Positions 42,072 through 48,301 of a stretch of 48,301 nt of DNA are shown here, piece by piece. A program made the translations under genes and the position numbers. The notes beneath the pieces are model-generated. The model was given only the letters and a program-made list of their open reading frames with translations. It had not been told where the DNA came from and ran no database searches. How positions within the stretch are numbered: the stretch's first letter is position 1; every line of letters begins with the position of its first letter. The DNA is taken from assembly GCA_902799765.1 (NCBI GenBank), contig CADCBZ010000052.1, forward strand, positions 1-48,301. The letters are read 5' to 3'. Source of the DNA: an uncultured Prevotellaceae bacterium (GTDB lineage: Bacteria > Bacteroidota > Bacteroidia > Bacteroidales > Bacteroidaceae).

Positions 42072-44411
42072 ATGAACTGTAAAAAAGATTTTATGACAAA
42101 GAAAACAATCAGTATGAACCCAACCATGAATGCGCCCATGAGTAAGGGGCGTGTCTACGAACAGCCACTCGAGAAGTATTTCGAGTTGACTGAGCAAGAA
42201 GATCTGGCAAAGCTGGTGGCCAACATCCGCAGCGCCAAAGATCACGATGAGCGTCGCAACCTGAAGGCCAACCTACCCTTCCGTTGCCCTCACTACTTCC
42301 GCTTCAAGGACAATCGTCGCAGTCAGGCTTCGATCATCCCAGAGGCATTCACCTGGCAGACCTGTGTGGACATCGACGATGCCGAGCAGGTGGAAGGTGC
42401 CATCACTCGCGCGTACCTTCTTAATAATGAGGAGGGCGCCTGGAAAGACCAGCTGCTCCACATGGAGTATTCGGCATCCGGCAAACTCCACATCGACATC
42501 CGCATCCCGATGGGTATGACCATCCGTGAGGCTCAGCAGGCTTATTGCGAGGCCCTCGGCGTGGCCTTCGATGAAGACTGCTGCACCCCTGAGCGTATGA
42601 TCTACATCACCGACAAGTCACAGCGTCTGTATCTCAGCGAGAATTGGTATGCCGAGTTGCCCGAAGAGGAAGTGAAGGCTCGACGTCAGGCTTATCTCGA
42701 CCGAGGACTGACGATTGATGGACGAGAATCCAAAATTGGATCGACGTCATGTGAGCCGAAAATTGGGCTGACATCCATCGAGCTGAATTCTCAGCCCGTT
42801 GACTACCCCGACAACTACATGGGCATTCCCTATGAGTACATCGTTGAGGAACTGACGGATCAGTTGGGTGGTATTCCCGTTCACGGCTCTCGAAATGCCT
42901 TTATCTACACGATGGCCTGTCATCTGCGCTACATCTGCAATGACGATTCGAAGTGGATTCAGAGTGTATTGCCCAATTTCGGTGAAGACCAGCAGCGAGT
43001 GAACGCCACCATCGAAAGTGCCTGCAAACGTCAGCAAGCCAAGACGATGCCTCAGAAGATCCAGGCAGCTGTGACCCTGGCTCGTGCACGCGTGAACATC
43101 GATAAAGGTCAGGATCCCGAGTCGCTGATGCGCCAACCCAAGATGCCAGAGCGTCTGCCAGCCCCCGTTCGCCTCTTGATTTCAAAGGCTCCCAAGGGGT
43201 ATCAGCCTGCCATCGCCACTGCCATCTTCCCAGCTTTCGCCACTTTCACAGGCGGTTTGAAGGCTGAGTACTGGAACAACACCCAGATGGAGTTGACACT
43301 CATCGTTGGACTCGTAGCTGGTATGTCAACTGGTAAATCGAGCATCAAAGAGCCTATCGACCACATCCTGAAACCCATCGAGGATCGTGATAAGATGGCT
43401 CGTGCGAAGGAGAAGGACTGGGCTGATGCAACCAACACGAAGAGTGCCAACGCTGAGAAGCCTGAGCGACCCAAGGACATCTGCGTGCAGATTGTGGATG
43501 CCGACATGACCAATGCCGCCTTCTGCCAACGTATGGAGGATGCAGAGCGAGCTGGCAACAAGGCTCTCTTCACCCGAATGGACGAAGTAGAGCAGTTGAA
43601 GAAGGTATCGGGTGGTTCCGTCTCAGAGGTTACTCAGATCATCCGTCGTGACTTCGATGCCGACGTCTATGGTCAGGAACGTGTGGGCACGCAGTCCATC
43701 AAGTCACGCTCAACCATGCGCTGGAATGTCGTGTTCTCCACAACGCCTGAAACGGGTAAGAAGCTGCTTGGCGGCAACATCGATAACGGTACTGCCTCAC
43801 GCGTGAACCTCTGTACCATCGTGAAAGAGGATGTGGAGCGACGCCCGAAGTTCGGCCATTACGATGAGAGTTTCGATAAGAAGCTGGCAGTCTTTCAGGC
43901 TCGTCTCGACACGGCCAAAGGAGTTATCGTCTGTTCTCAGGCCAAACGACTGGCAGAGACATTACTCGACCGAGCAGAGGATCGTGCGCTGATGATGGGT
44001 GACGAGACCTACATGCAGTTTGCCTACCGTGCTGTAGCCATCGCCTTCCGTAAGAGCATCCTCCTTTACGTCATGTGTGGCATGAAGTGGACGAAAGAGA
44101 TTGAAGAGTTCATCATCTGGTCGTTTGATTACGACATGTGGTGCAAGATGTGCCTGTTGGGTCAGGAGATCAAGGAGAAGTTGGAGCGCGACAGCCGTAT
44201 CATGAAGCCAGGAGTGACCTGTATGTTGGAGCAGTTGGGCGACACTTTCACCCGCGAGGAGTACGACGTGCTTGAGCGTGCCGAGTGCCCCAATGTCAAA
44301 GTTCGTGGTAATCTGCTGAGTCAGTGGAAGCGTCGCGGATGGGTAGAACTCAATGAGGATTTGAAAGTCTATGTGAAGACACAGAGCTACTATTCGAAGC
44401 ACGCGGCATGA
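42072..44411 (+). CDS. VirE-N/DUF3987 P-loop protein (putative replication ATPase)
   Basis: A 779-residue protein. I use the ATG at 42072 because the promoter overlaps the longer frame; Met at 42093 is also possible. Residues about 55-200 match the BT4734-like/VirE N-terminal domain (LPFRCPHYFRFKDNRR, TWQTCVDIDDAEQ), related to primase folds. The DUF3987 part follows, with a Walker A motif AGMSTGKS at 416-423, an acidic VDADMTN segment and RMDEVEQLKK. Such proteins are carried by prophages, satellites and integrated elements in Bacteroidetes and are presumed helicase-primases. It is the largest gene of the cassette and is flanked by TGACA repeats. Confidence 0.88.
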   Translation: MNCKKDFMTKKTISMNPTMNAPMSKGRVYEQPLEKYFELTEQEDLAKLVANIRSAKDHDERRNLKANLPFRCPHYFRFKDNRRSQASIIPEAFTWQTCVDIDDAEQVEGAITRAYLLNNEEGAWKDQLLHMEYSASGKLHIDIRIPMGMTIREAQQAYCEALGVAFDEDCCTPERMIYITDKSQRLYLSENWYAELPEEEVKARRQAYLDRGLTIDGRESKIGSTSCEPKIGLTSIELNSQPVDYPDNYMGIPYEYIVEELTDQLGGIPVHGSRNAFIYTMACHLRYICNDDSKWIQSVLPNFGEDQQRVNATIESACKRQQAKTMPQKIQAAVTLARARVNIDKGQDPESLMRQPKMPERLPAPVRLLISKAPKGYQPAIATAIFPAFATFTGGLKAEYWNNTQMELTLIVGLVAGMSTGKSSIKEPIDHILKPIEDRDKMARAKEKDWADATNTKSANAEKPERPKDICVQIVDADMTNAAFCQRMEDAERAGNKALFTRMDEVEQLKKVSGGSVSEVTQIIRRDFDADVYGQERVGTQSIKSRSTMRWNVVFSTTPETGKKLLGGNIDNGTASRVNLCTIVKEDVERRPKFGHYDESFDKKLAVFQARLDTAKGVIVCSQAKRLAETLLDRAEDRALMMGDETYMQFAYRAVAIAFRKSILLYVMCGMKWTKEIEEFIIWSFDYDMWCKMCLLGQEIKEKLERDSRIMKPGVTCMLEQLGDTFTREEYDVLERAECPNVKVRGNLLSQWKRRGWVELNEDLKVYVKTQSYYSKHAA

Positions 44412-44443
44412 CACATGACAAACATGACAAATGACAGTGTCAT
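44408..44443 (+). repeat. 29-bp TGACA repeat, copy 4 (right edge)
   Basis: Positions 44415-44443 match the 29-bp repeat with three mismatches, and an extra ATGACAC precedes it. It overlaps the DUF3987 stop codon. Relative to copy 1 it is inverted, so the cassette 39821-44443 is bounded by inverted repeats. Confidence 0.75.
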
Positions 44444-44454
44444 TATAAATAAAA

Positions 44455-44491
44455 GACCCCTCGTCGGTTCATCACGAATCAGCGAGGGGTC
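44455..44491 (-). terminator. Terminator of dapA
   Basis: The 9-bp stem GACCCCTCG/CGAGGGGTC with a long loop is followed on the minus strand by TTTTATTTATA. It separates dapA from the convergent DUF3987 gene. Confidence 0.75.
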
Positions 44492-44515
44492 GGAGTTAGT
44501 TAAAATATGTATAAA

Positions 44516-45403
44516 TCAAATTTTCAGTTCCTTGAGGATCTCGCTCATGCGCTGGCGGTTCTTGATCTGCATGGGAACGAGCGGCAGACGGAGCACATTC
44601 TGCACGAAACCCATCTCTGAGAGCATCGCCTTCACACCTGCTGGGTTACCATCCACGAAGAGCAGTGAGAAGAGATCGGTGAAACGGTGATGGATCTTAC
44701 GGGCAGGATCGTATTCGCCACGCATCTGCAGGCGGATCATCTTCGAGAACTCCTTAGGCAGGGCATTTCCGATGACGGAGATCACACCTACGGCACCACA
44801 GCTGACCATCGGGAACGTCAAGGCATCGTCGCCAGAGATGACATCGAAGTCCTTAGGCTTGTTCTTGATGATCTCATCCACCTGTTCAAGATTGCCGCTG
44901 GCCTCCTTGATGGCTACGATGTTCTTGCAGTCGCGCGCCAGGCGAACGGTAGTAGCTGCCTGGAGATTCACACCCGTACGACCTGGTACATTATAAAGCA
45001 CCACAGGTAACTCTGTGGCTGCGGCGATGGCCTTGAAGTGCTGATAGAGACCTTCCTGCGAGGGCTTGTTATAATAAGGACAGACGCTGAGGATACCATC
45101 AACACCTCGGAAGTCGCCCGTCTTGAGCTCTTCAACGACAGCTGCCGTGTTGTTACCACCACAACCCATCAGAATGGGCACGCGCCCCTGAACACGATCG
45201 ACAATGAGATCTTTGATTTTCAGCTTTTCTTCTGCCGTCAGCGTAGGTGTCTCACCCGTCGTGGCAAGAATACAGAAGAAGTCTGCGCCGTTATCCAACT
45301 GATAGTCAAGAAGACGAAGGATGGCTTCATAATCTACAGCGCCGTCTTCTTTGAAGGGGGTGATGAGAGCGATTCCCAAGCCCTTGAAAATATTTTGTAC
45401 CAT
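44516..45403 (-). CDS. dapA: 4-hydroxy-tetrahydrodipicolinate synthase
   Basis: DapA condenses pyruvate with aspartate semialdehyde in lysine/diaminopimelate synthesis. This 295-residue TIM-barrel protein has the Schiff-base lysine in VAIKEASGN (Lys166), the catalytic tyrosine in LYNVPGRTG (Tyr137) and the TTGETPTL loop near 48-55. Length and motifs are normal. It has its own -7 box at 45426-45433 and a terminator. It marks the return to core genome after the accessory cassette. Confidence 0.96.
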   Translation of the reverse strand: MVQNIFKGLGIALITPFKEDGAVDYEAILRLLDYQLDNGADFFCILATTGETPTLTAEEKLKIKDLIVDRVQGRVPILMGCGGNNTAAVVEELKTGDFRGVDGILSVCPYYNKPSQEGLYQHFKAIAAATELPVVLYNVPGRTGVNLQAATTVRLARDCKNIVAIKEASGNLEQVDEIIKNKPKDFDVISGDDALTFPMVSCGAVGVISVIGNALPKEFSKMIRLQMRGEYDPARKIHHRFTDLFSLLFVDGNPAGVKAMLSEMGFVQNVLRLPLVPMQIKNRQRMSEILKELKI

Positions 45404-45425
45404 ATAGTCTATTTCTAATCGGGCG

Positions 45426-45433
45426 CAAAGTTA
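45426..45433 (-). promoter_or_regulatory. -7 box (TAACTTTG) for dapA
   Basis: The minus strand reads TAACTTTG 23 bp before the dapA start. Confidence 0.7.
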
Positions 45434-45522
45434 CAAAAATAACCGCAAATTTCACTGATAACACAGCATATTTTTTCATTTTTTCTGCGAAATCAGAGAA
45501 ATCTGCGGTTTTTATGCAGTTT

Positions 45523-46476
45523 CTATTCAGCCTTGAAAAGGTCCTTGATACCACCCAGAGAGCCCAACAGGTTCGTGGCTTCGTAAGGCAGATAGACGGT
45601 CTTGGTCTTATCGCCCTCAGCCAGCTCCTGCATCATCTGGATGTACTTCTGAGCCAGCAGATAGTTGGCAGGATTGGTGCTCTTGCCCACAGCCTCGGTG
45701 ATGAGTTCGATGGCCTTTGCCTCAGCCTCAGCCTTACGGATGCGTGCCTGAGCCTCACCCTCAGCCTGGAGGATCGCCTGTTGCTTGGCAGCCTCGGCCT
45801 TGTTGACGATAGCCGTCTTCTCACCCTCAGATGCCAGGATCTCTGCGGCCTTCTGTCCCTCAGAGGTCAGAATCTGAGCACGCTTGTTTCGCTCAGCCTG
45901 CATCTGCTTCTCCATCGCATTCAGCACGGTGTCAGGCGGTGTGATGTCCTGCAACTCCACACGGTTCACCTTCACGCCCCACTTGTCGGTGGCATCGTCG
46001 AGCACAGCCGAGAGTTTCTTGTTGATGGTGTCACGCGAAGTCAGTGTCTCGTCGAGTTCCAGCTCACCGATGATGTTACGCAGAGTCGTCTGCGTGAGCT
46101 TCTCGATGGCGTTGGGCAGGTTGTTAATCTCGTAAGTAGCCTTGAAGGGATCGACGATCTGGAAATAGAGCAGCGCATTGATCTCCGTCTGCACATTATC
46201 CTTCGTGATCACATTCTGCTTGGGGAAGTCATACACCTGTTCGCGCAGGTCGATGGTCGTAGAATACATGTAACGGCCGTGATTCAGCACCACAATCGAC
46301 TTAGCCCGATCAATAAACGGGATGATGATGTTGATACCAGGCTGAAGCGTGGCATAGTAACGACCGAGACGCTCCACAATCTTCGTCTCTGACTGAGGGA
46401 TAATCACAAGTGCCATTTTAGCAAAGATAACCACGCAGATGACGATGGCTATCAGGATATAAGTCATGATGTCCAT
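45523..46476 (-). CDS. SPFH/Band 7 stomatin-like membrane protein
   Basis: A 317-residue membrane-anchored protein with one N-terminal helix (MDIMTYILIAIVICVVIFAKMALVII). A Band 7/PHB domain follows (about 28-200, with RLGRYYATLQPGINIIIPF and TKDNVQTEINALLYFQIVDP). Next comes a long alanine/glutamate-rich coiled coil (about 200-270) and the C-terminal LPYEATNLLGSLGGIKDLF. It is of the QmcA/stomatin type. These proteins form large oligomeric cages at the membrane that organise microdomains or regulate proteases. It is 13 bp downstream of an NfeD gene, the usual partner. Confidence 0.93.
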   Translation of the reverse strand: MDIMTYILIAIVICVVIFAKMALVIIPQSETKIVERLGRYYATLQPGINIIIPFIDRAKSIVVLNHGRYMYSTTIDLREQVYDFPKQNVITKDNVQTEINALLYFQIVDPFKATYEINNLPNAIEKLTQTTLRNIIGELELDETLTSRDTINKKLSAVLDDATDKWGVKVNRVELQDITPPDTVLNAMEKQMQAERNKRAQILTSEGQKAAEILASEGEKTAIVNKAEAAKQQAILQAEGEAQARIRKAEAEAKAIELITEAVGKSTNPANYLLAQKYIQMMQELAEGDKTKTVYLPYEATNLLGSLGGIKDLFKAE

Positions 46477-46489
46477 AATTGTATAATTG

Positions 46490-46942
46490 TTAATGTTCCA
46501 ATTCTACTGTGATGATGGTTGATGCGCGATCGACCACGACTACGTTGCTGCCTTCAGGGATATCAGCCTCGCCTTTGGTGACAGCCTTCCAGATGTCACC
46601 ATCGATCTGTACACGTCCGAAGCCTCCAGCCTGGATGGTCTCCACCACTCTACCCTTTCTGCCCAGCAAGGCATCAGCATTGCTGATACGCTTGTCTTCA
46701 CCTTTATGCAGATAGCGCTTGGCAAAGGGACGTACATAAAACAGACTGAGGAGCGAAACGACTGCGAAGACGACTATCTGGTAGTAGGAACTACCACCAA
46801 TAGCAGCCACAATCGCTGCAGGCACAGCACCGATAGCGAAACAAATAATAAAGAAATCGCCCGCTGTCAGTTCAAGAATCAGGCAGATGAGGGCTACTGC
46901 AGCCCACATCTGCCAGAGATGTTGCATGATATAATCAAACAT
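46490..46942 (-). CDS. NfeD-family membrane protein
   Basis: A 150-residue protein with two or three transmembrane helices in the first 75 residues and a C-terminal OB-fold. The OB-fold is seen in LLGRKGRVVETIQAGGFGRVQIDGDIWKAV and the final SNVVVVDRASTIITVEL. This is the short NfeD1b-like form without a protease domain. NfeD proteins pair with stomatin/SPFH proteins, and here the SPFH gene follows directly. The pair is probably involved in membrane organisation or quality control. Confidence 0.92.
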   Translation of the reverse strand: MFDYIMQHLWQMWAAVALICLILELTAGDFFIICFAIGAVPAAIVAAIGGSSYYQIVVFAVVSLLSLFYVRPFAKRYLHKGEDKRISNADALLGRKGRVVETIQAGGFGRVQIDGDIWKAVTKGEADIPEGSNVVVVDRASTIITVELEH

Positions 46943-46948
46943 AATCGT

Positions 46949-48301
46949 TTAATTGTTTACTACTTTCTTTTTATTAATGATGTATAAGCCCTTAGGCAGA
47001 CTCTTCAAATCAGAAGCCTTACCCATAAAGACACCGTTCAAATTATATACTTCTGCATCAGGTGCATCACTCTGAATGCTCTGGATACCAGTAGCATCAA
47101 CAAGTATGTAAGTGATAGATTTTGGAATTTCGTCATTAACAAGATTTACAAGTTTCCAGTCTGTATTCTCAAACATTTCAACCAGCAGCGCATATTCCAC
47201 ATTGGTTTTCAAATCATAGAACTCAAAAGGCAGCTCCGCCGTTTCGCCTACAGGTATCTCTGCTGATCTTACAAGATGAGTTACACTGCCATAAGTAGAA
47301 GGATCTTTTTTTATGAACAGCCAAATACGAACAGGATCCTGATAAGCCTCACTGCTATTGTTCTTGATCTTCGCTACACCCACCAAGGCCGTTCCTGGCA
47401 CCTTATGCTCAGAATCAGCGCCCTCTACTTCAAGCGCAACATCAACTACCAGATCATAAGGAGTCCTTGCAGCCACGTTCACCTCAAAGGTTGCAACGAG
47501 TGATTCTGTATAGTCTTTATCAGAACCTGAGATATAGAAGGTAAAATCGCCACTACGCTGTGGGGTATAATGAATCTCAACATCGCCTGTCTCACCTGGG
47601 TCAAGATTTGAACCTATACCAGCCAGCAGAACCGTCTTCTCTGGATCTTCATTTCCCCAAAGGTAAATTCGCGAGTTGCTCTCCTTATTCAGATCGGTAA
47701 GGTTCAGCTTGAAAGTAATGGGGCGACGTTCGCATGGATCAGAGCTGATTTCTTTCGAATTAGCAGTAAACTTTGCCACACCGTCATTATCCATTCCATG
47801 AACTGCCAATGTCAGCGACTTATCATTTACGACTGCTTCAACATAGCAAGAAGTTGCAAGCTGACAGAAGACCCAGTCTTCCTTACCGGATTCTCGACAA
47901 ACGGCACGAAGCTGATAAGTGCCATTAGACAGTCCTTTACCTATTTTACTTTCTAAATCAATAAAGTATCCCTTGCCTTTTGGAAAATCTGTAGAAGACT
48001 TACTATCCAATAAGGATAATAATTCATTACCTTTGCAAAGTAGCAAACCTACGTCAAATGTCCCATCTTCAGATCCTGTGATAAAATTACCAATTCCGAT
48101 CTTGGTTTTAAATGAAGGGAAATCCTCAGAGGACGAAGAGCGACTGAGCGTCGTCTGACCATCAACCACTGAGAAAGAAGACGCTCGAAGACGACGAGTA
48201 GTTACAGCTTTTTCTGTGGGTTTAACGGGTTTAATTCCAACAACAGCTAATACTTTAATGCTATATCCTTCAGAACCTGAAGTACCTCCTGCACCTTGGT
48301 T
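46949..48301 (-). CDS. C-terminal part of a large secreted protein (5' end outside window)
   Basis: The frame is open to the window edge: residues before the GTG at 48169 read back to NQGAGGTSGSEGYSIKV without a start, so at least 451 residues of a longer protein are present. The visible part has beta-rich repeats like those of bacterial surface or C10-peptidase-type proteins (for example GETGDVEIHYTPQRSGDFTF). The C-terminus is AEVYNLNGVFMGKASDLKSL, then PKGLYIINKKKVV, resembling a Bacteroidetes secretion/sorting tail. The N-terminal domain that would define its function is missing. It lies 6 bp upstream of nfeD but is probably independent. Confidence 0.8.
   Translation of the reverse strand, partial: NQGAGGTSGSEGYSIKVLAVVGIKPVKPTEKAVTTRRLRASSFSVVDGQTTLSRSSSSEDFPSFKTKIGIGNFITGSEDGTFDVGLLLCKGNELLSLLDSKSSTDFPKGKGYFIDLESKIGKGLSNGTYQLRAVCRESGKEDWVFCQLATSCYVEAVVNDKSLTLAVHGMDNDGVAKFTANSKEISSDPCERRPITFKLNLTDLNKESNSRIYLWGNEDPEKTVLLAGIGSNLDPGETGDVEIHYTPQRSGDFTFYISGSDKDYTESLVATFEVNVAARTPYDLVVDVALEVEGADSEHKVPGTALVGVAKIKNNSSEAYQDPVRIWLFIKKDPSTYGSVTHLVRSAEIPVGETAELPFEFYDLKTNVEYALLVEMFENTDWKLVNLVNDEIPKSITYILVDATGIQSIQSDAPDAEVYNLNGVFMGKASDLKSLPKGLYIINKKKVVNN

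Noticed and set aside
37034-44450. CRISPR or insertion-sequence interpretation of the repeats
   Set aside because: Repeat units are either contiguous or scattered without uniform spacers. No Cas gene, transposase or integrase is present.
45514-46392. Open frame of about 290 codons on the plus strand
   Set aside because: It lies antisense to the SPFH gene, has low-complexity leucine/serine-rich content and no family resemblance. It is a shadow of the coiled-coil coding region.

Overview
The window looks like chromosomal DNA of a Prevotellaceae-like Bacteroidetes. Nearly every transcription unit is preceded by the Bacteroidetes -7 box TAnnTTTG, often with a TTTG about 19-20 bp further upstream. 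Start codons mostly lack Shine-Dalgarno sequences. The families (DUF3256, DUF4296, DUF4301, the malic enzyme-phosphotransacetylase fusion, long IleRS, GH3 glucosidase, VirE-N/DUF3987) are typical of the phylum. No rRNA, CRISPR array, insertion sequence or integrase was found.

Positions 1-37000 are mostly housekeeping. An eight-gene minus-strand run goes from ileS through a DksA-like protein, lspA, a DUF4296 lipoprotein, a nucleoside permease, rsmE and paaK to a DUF3256 protein. Next come a Dcu dicarboxylate transporter, a phosphohexomutase, a TPR protein, an MFS exporter with a HAD phosphatase, and the DUF3298-rsmG-MBL operon. They are followed by nitroreductase-kdsC-maf-GH3, an acetyltransferase, a lipoprotein-relA pair, DUF4301, maeB, gdhA, rpsA, htpG and an alternative sigma factor. 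Central carbon and nitrogen genes (dcu, maeB, gdhA) fit a fermentative, succinate-producing anaerobe.

Two of these genes are damaged. gdhA lacks about 49 residues, including the catalytic lysine. rpsA carries a deletion of about 55 nt that shifts the frame. Because rpsA should be essential and the lesions lie 2.3 kb apart, an assembly error is a serious possibility. htpG has a textbook sigma-54 promoter, and rpsA has a structured leader of about 140 nt.

From tRNA-Arg(ACG) at 37034 to about 44450 lies an accessory region. It holds an XRE gene broken by one nonsense codon, a higBA toxin-antitoxin pair, a candidate structured RNA ending in a copy of the tRNA 3' end, and a WG-repeat protein. It then holds a decayed antitoxin and a cassette of two unknown genes plus a VirE-N/DUF3987 P-loop protein. 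The cassette is bracketed by TGACA-rich repeats, 29 bp long in their full form. It also contains four exact-period 21-bp repeats, a 52-bp palindrome and a TTTCCGA array with a period of one helical turn. This is the best candidate for an undescribed system, possibly a replicon-like satellite.

Two short transcripts, one near each end of the first 15 kb, share a 36-38-nt 5' block directly after their promoters and end at terminators without an evident gene. They may belong to a small-RNA or leader family. After the accessory region come dapA, a stomatin-like/NfeD pair and the 3' part of a secreted protein that runs off the window.
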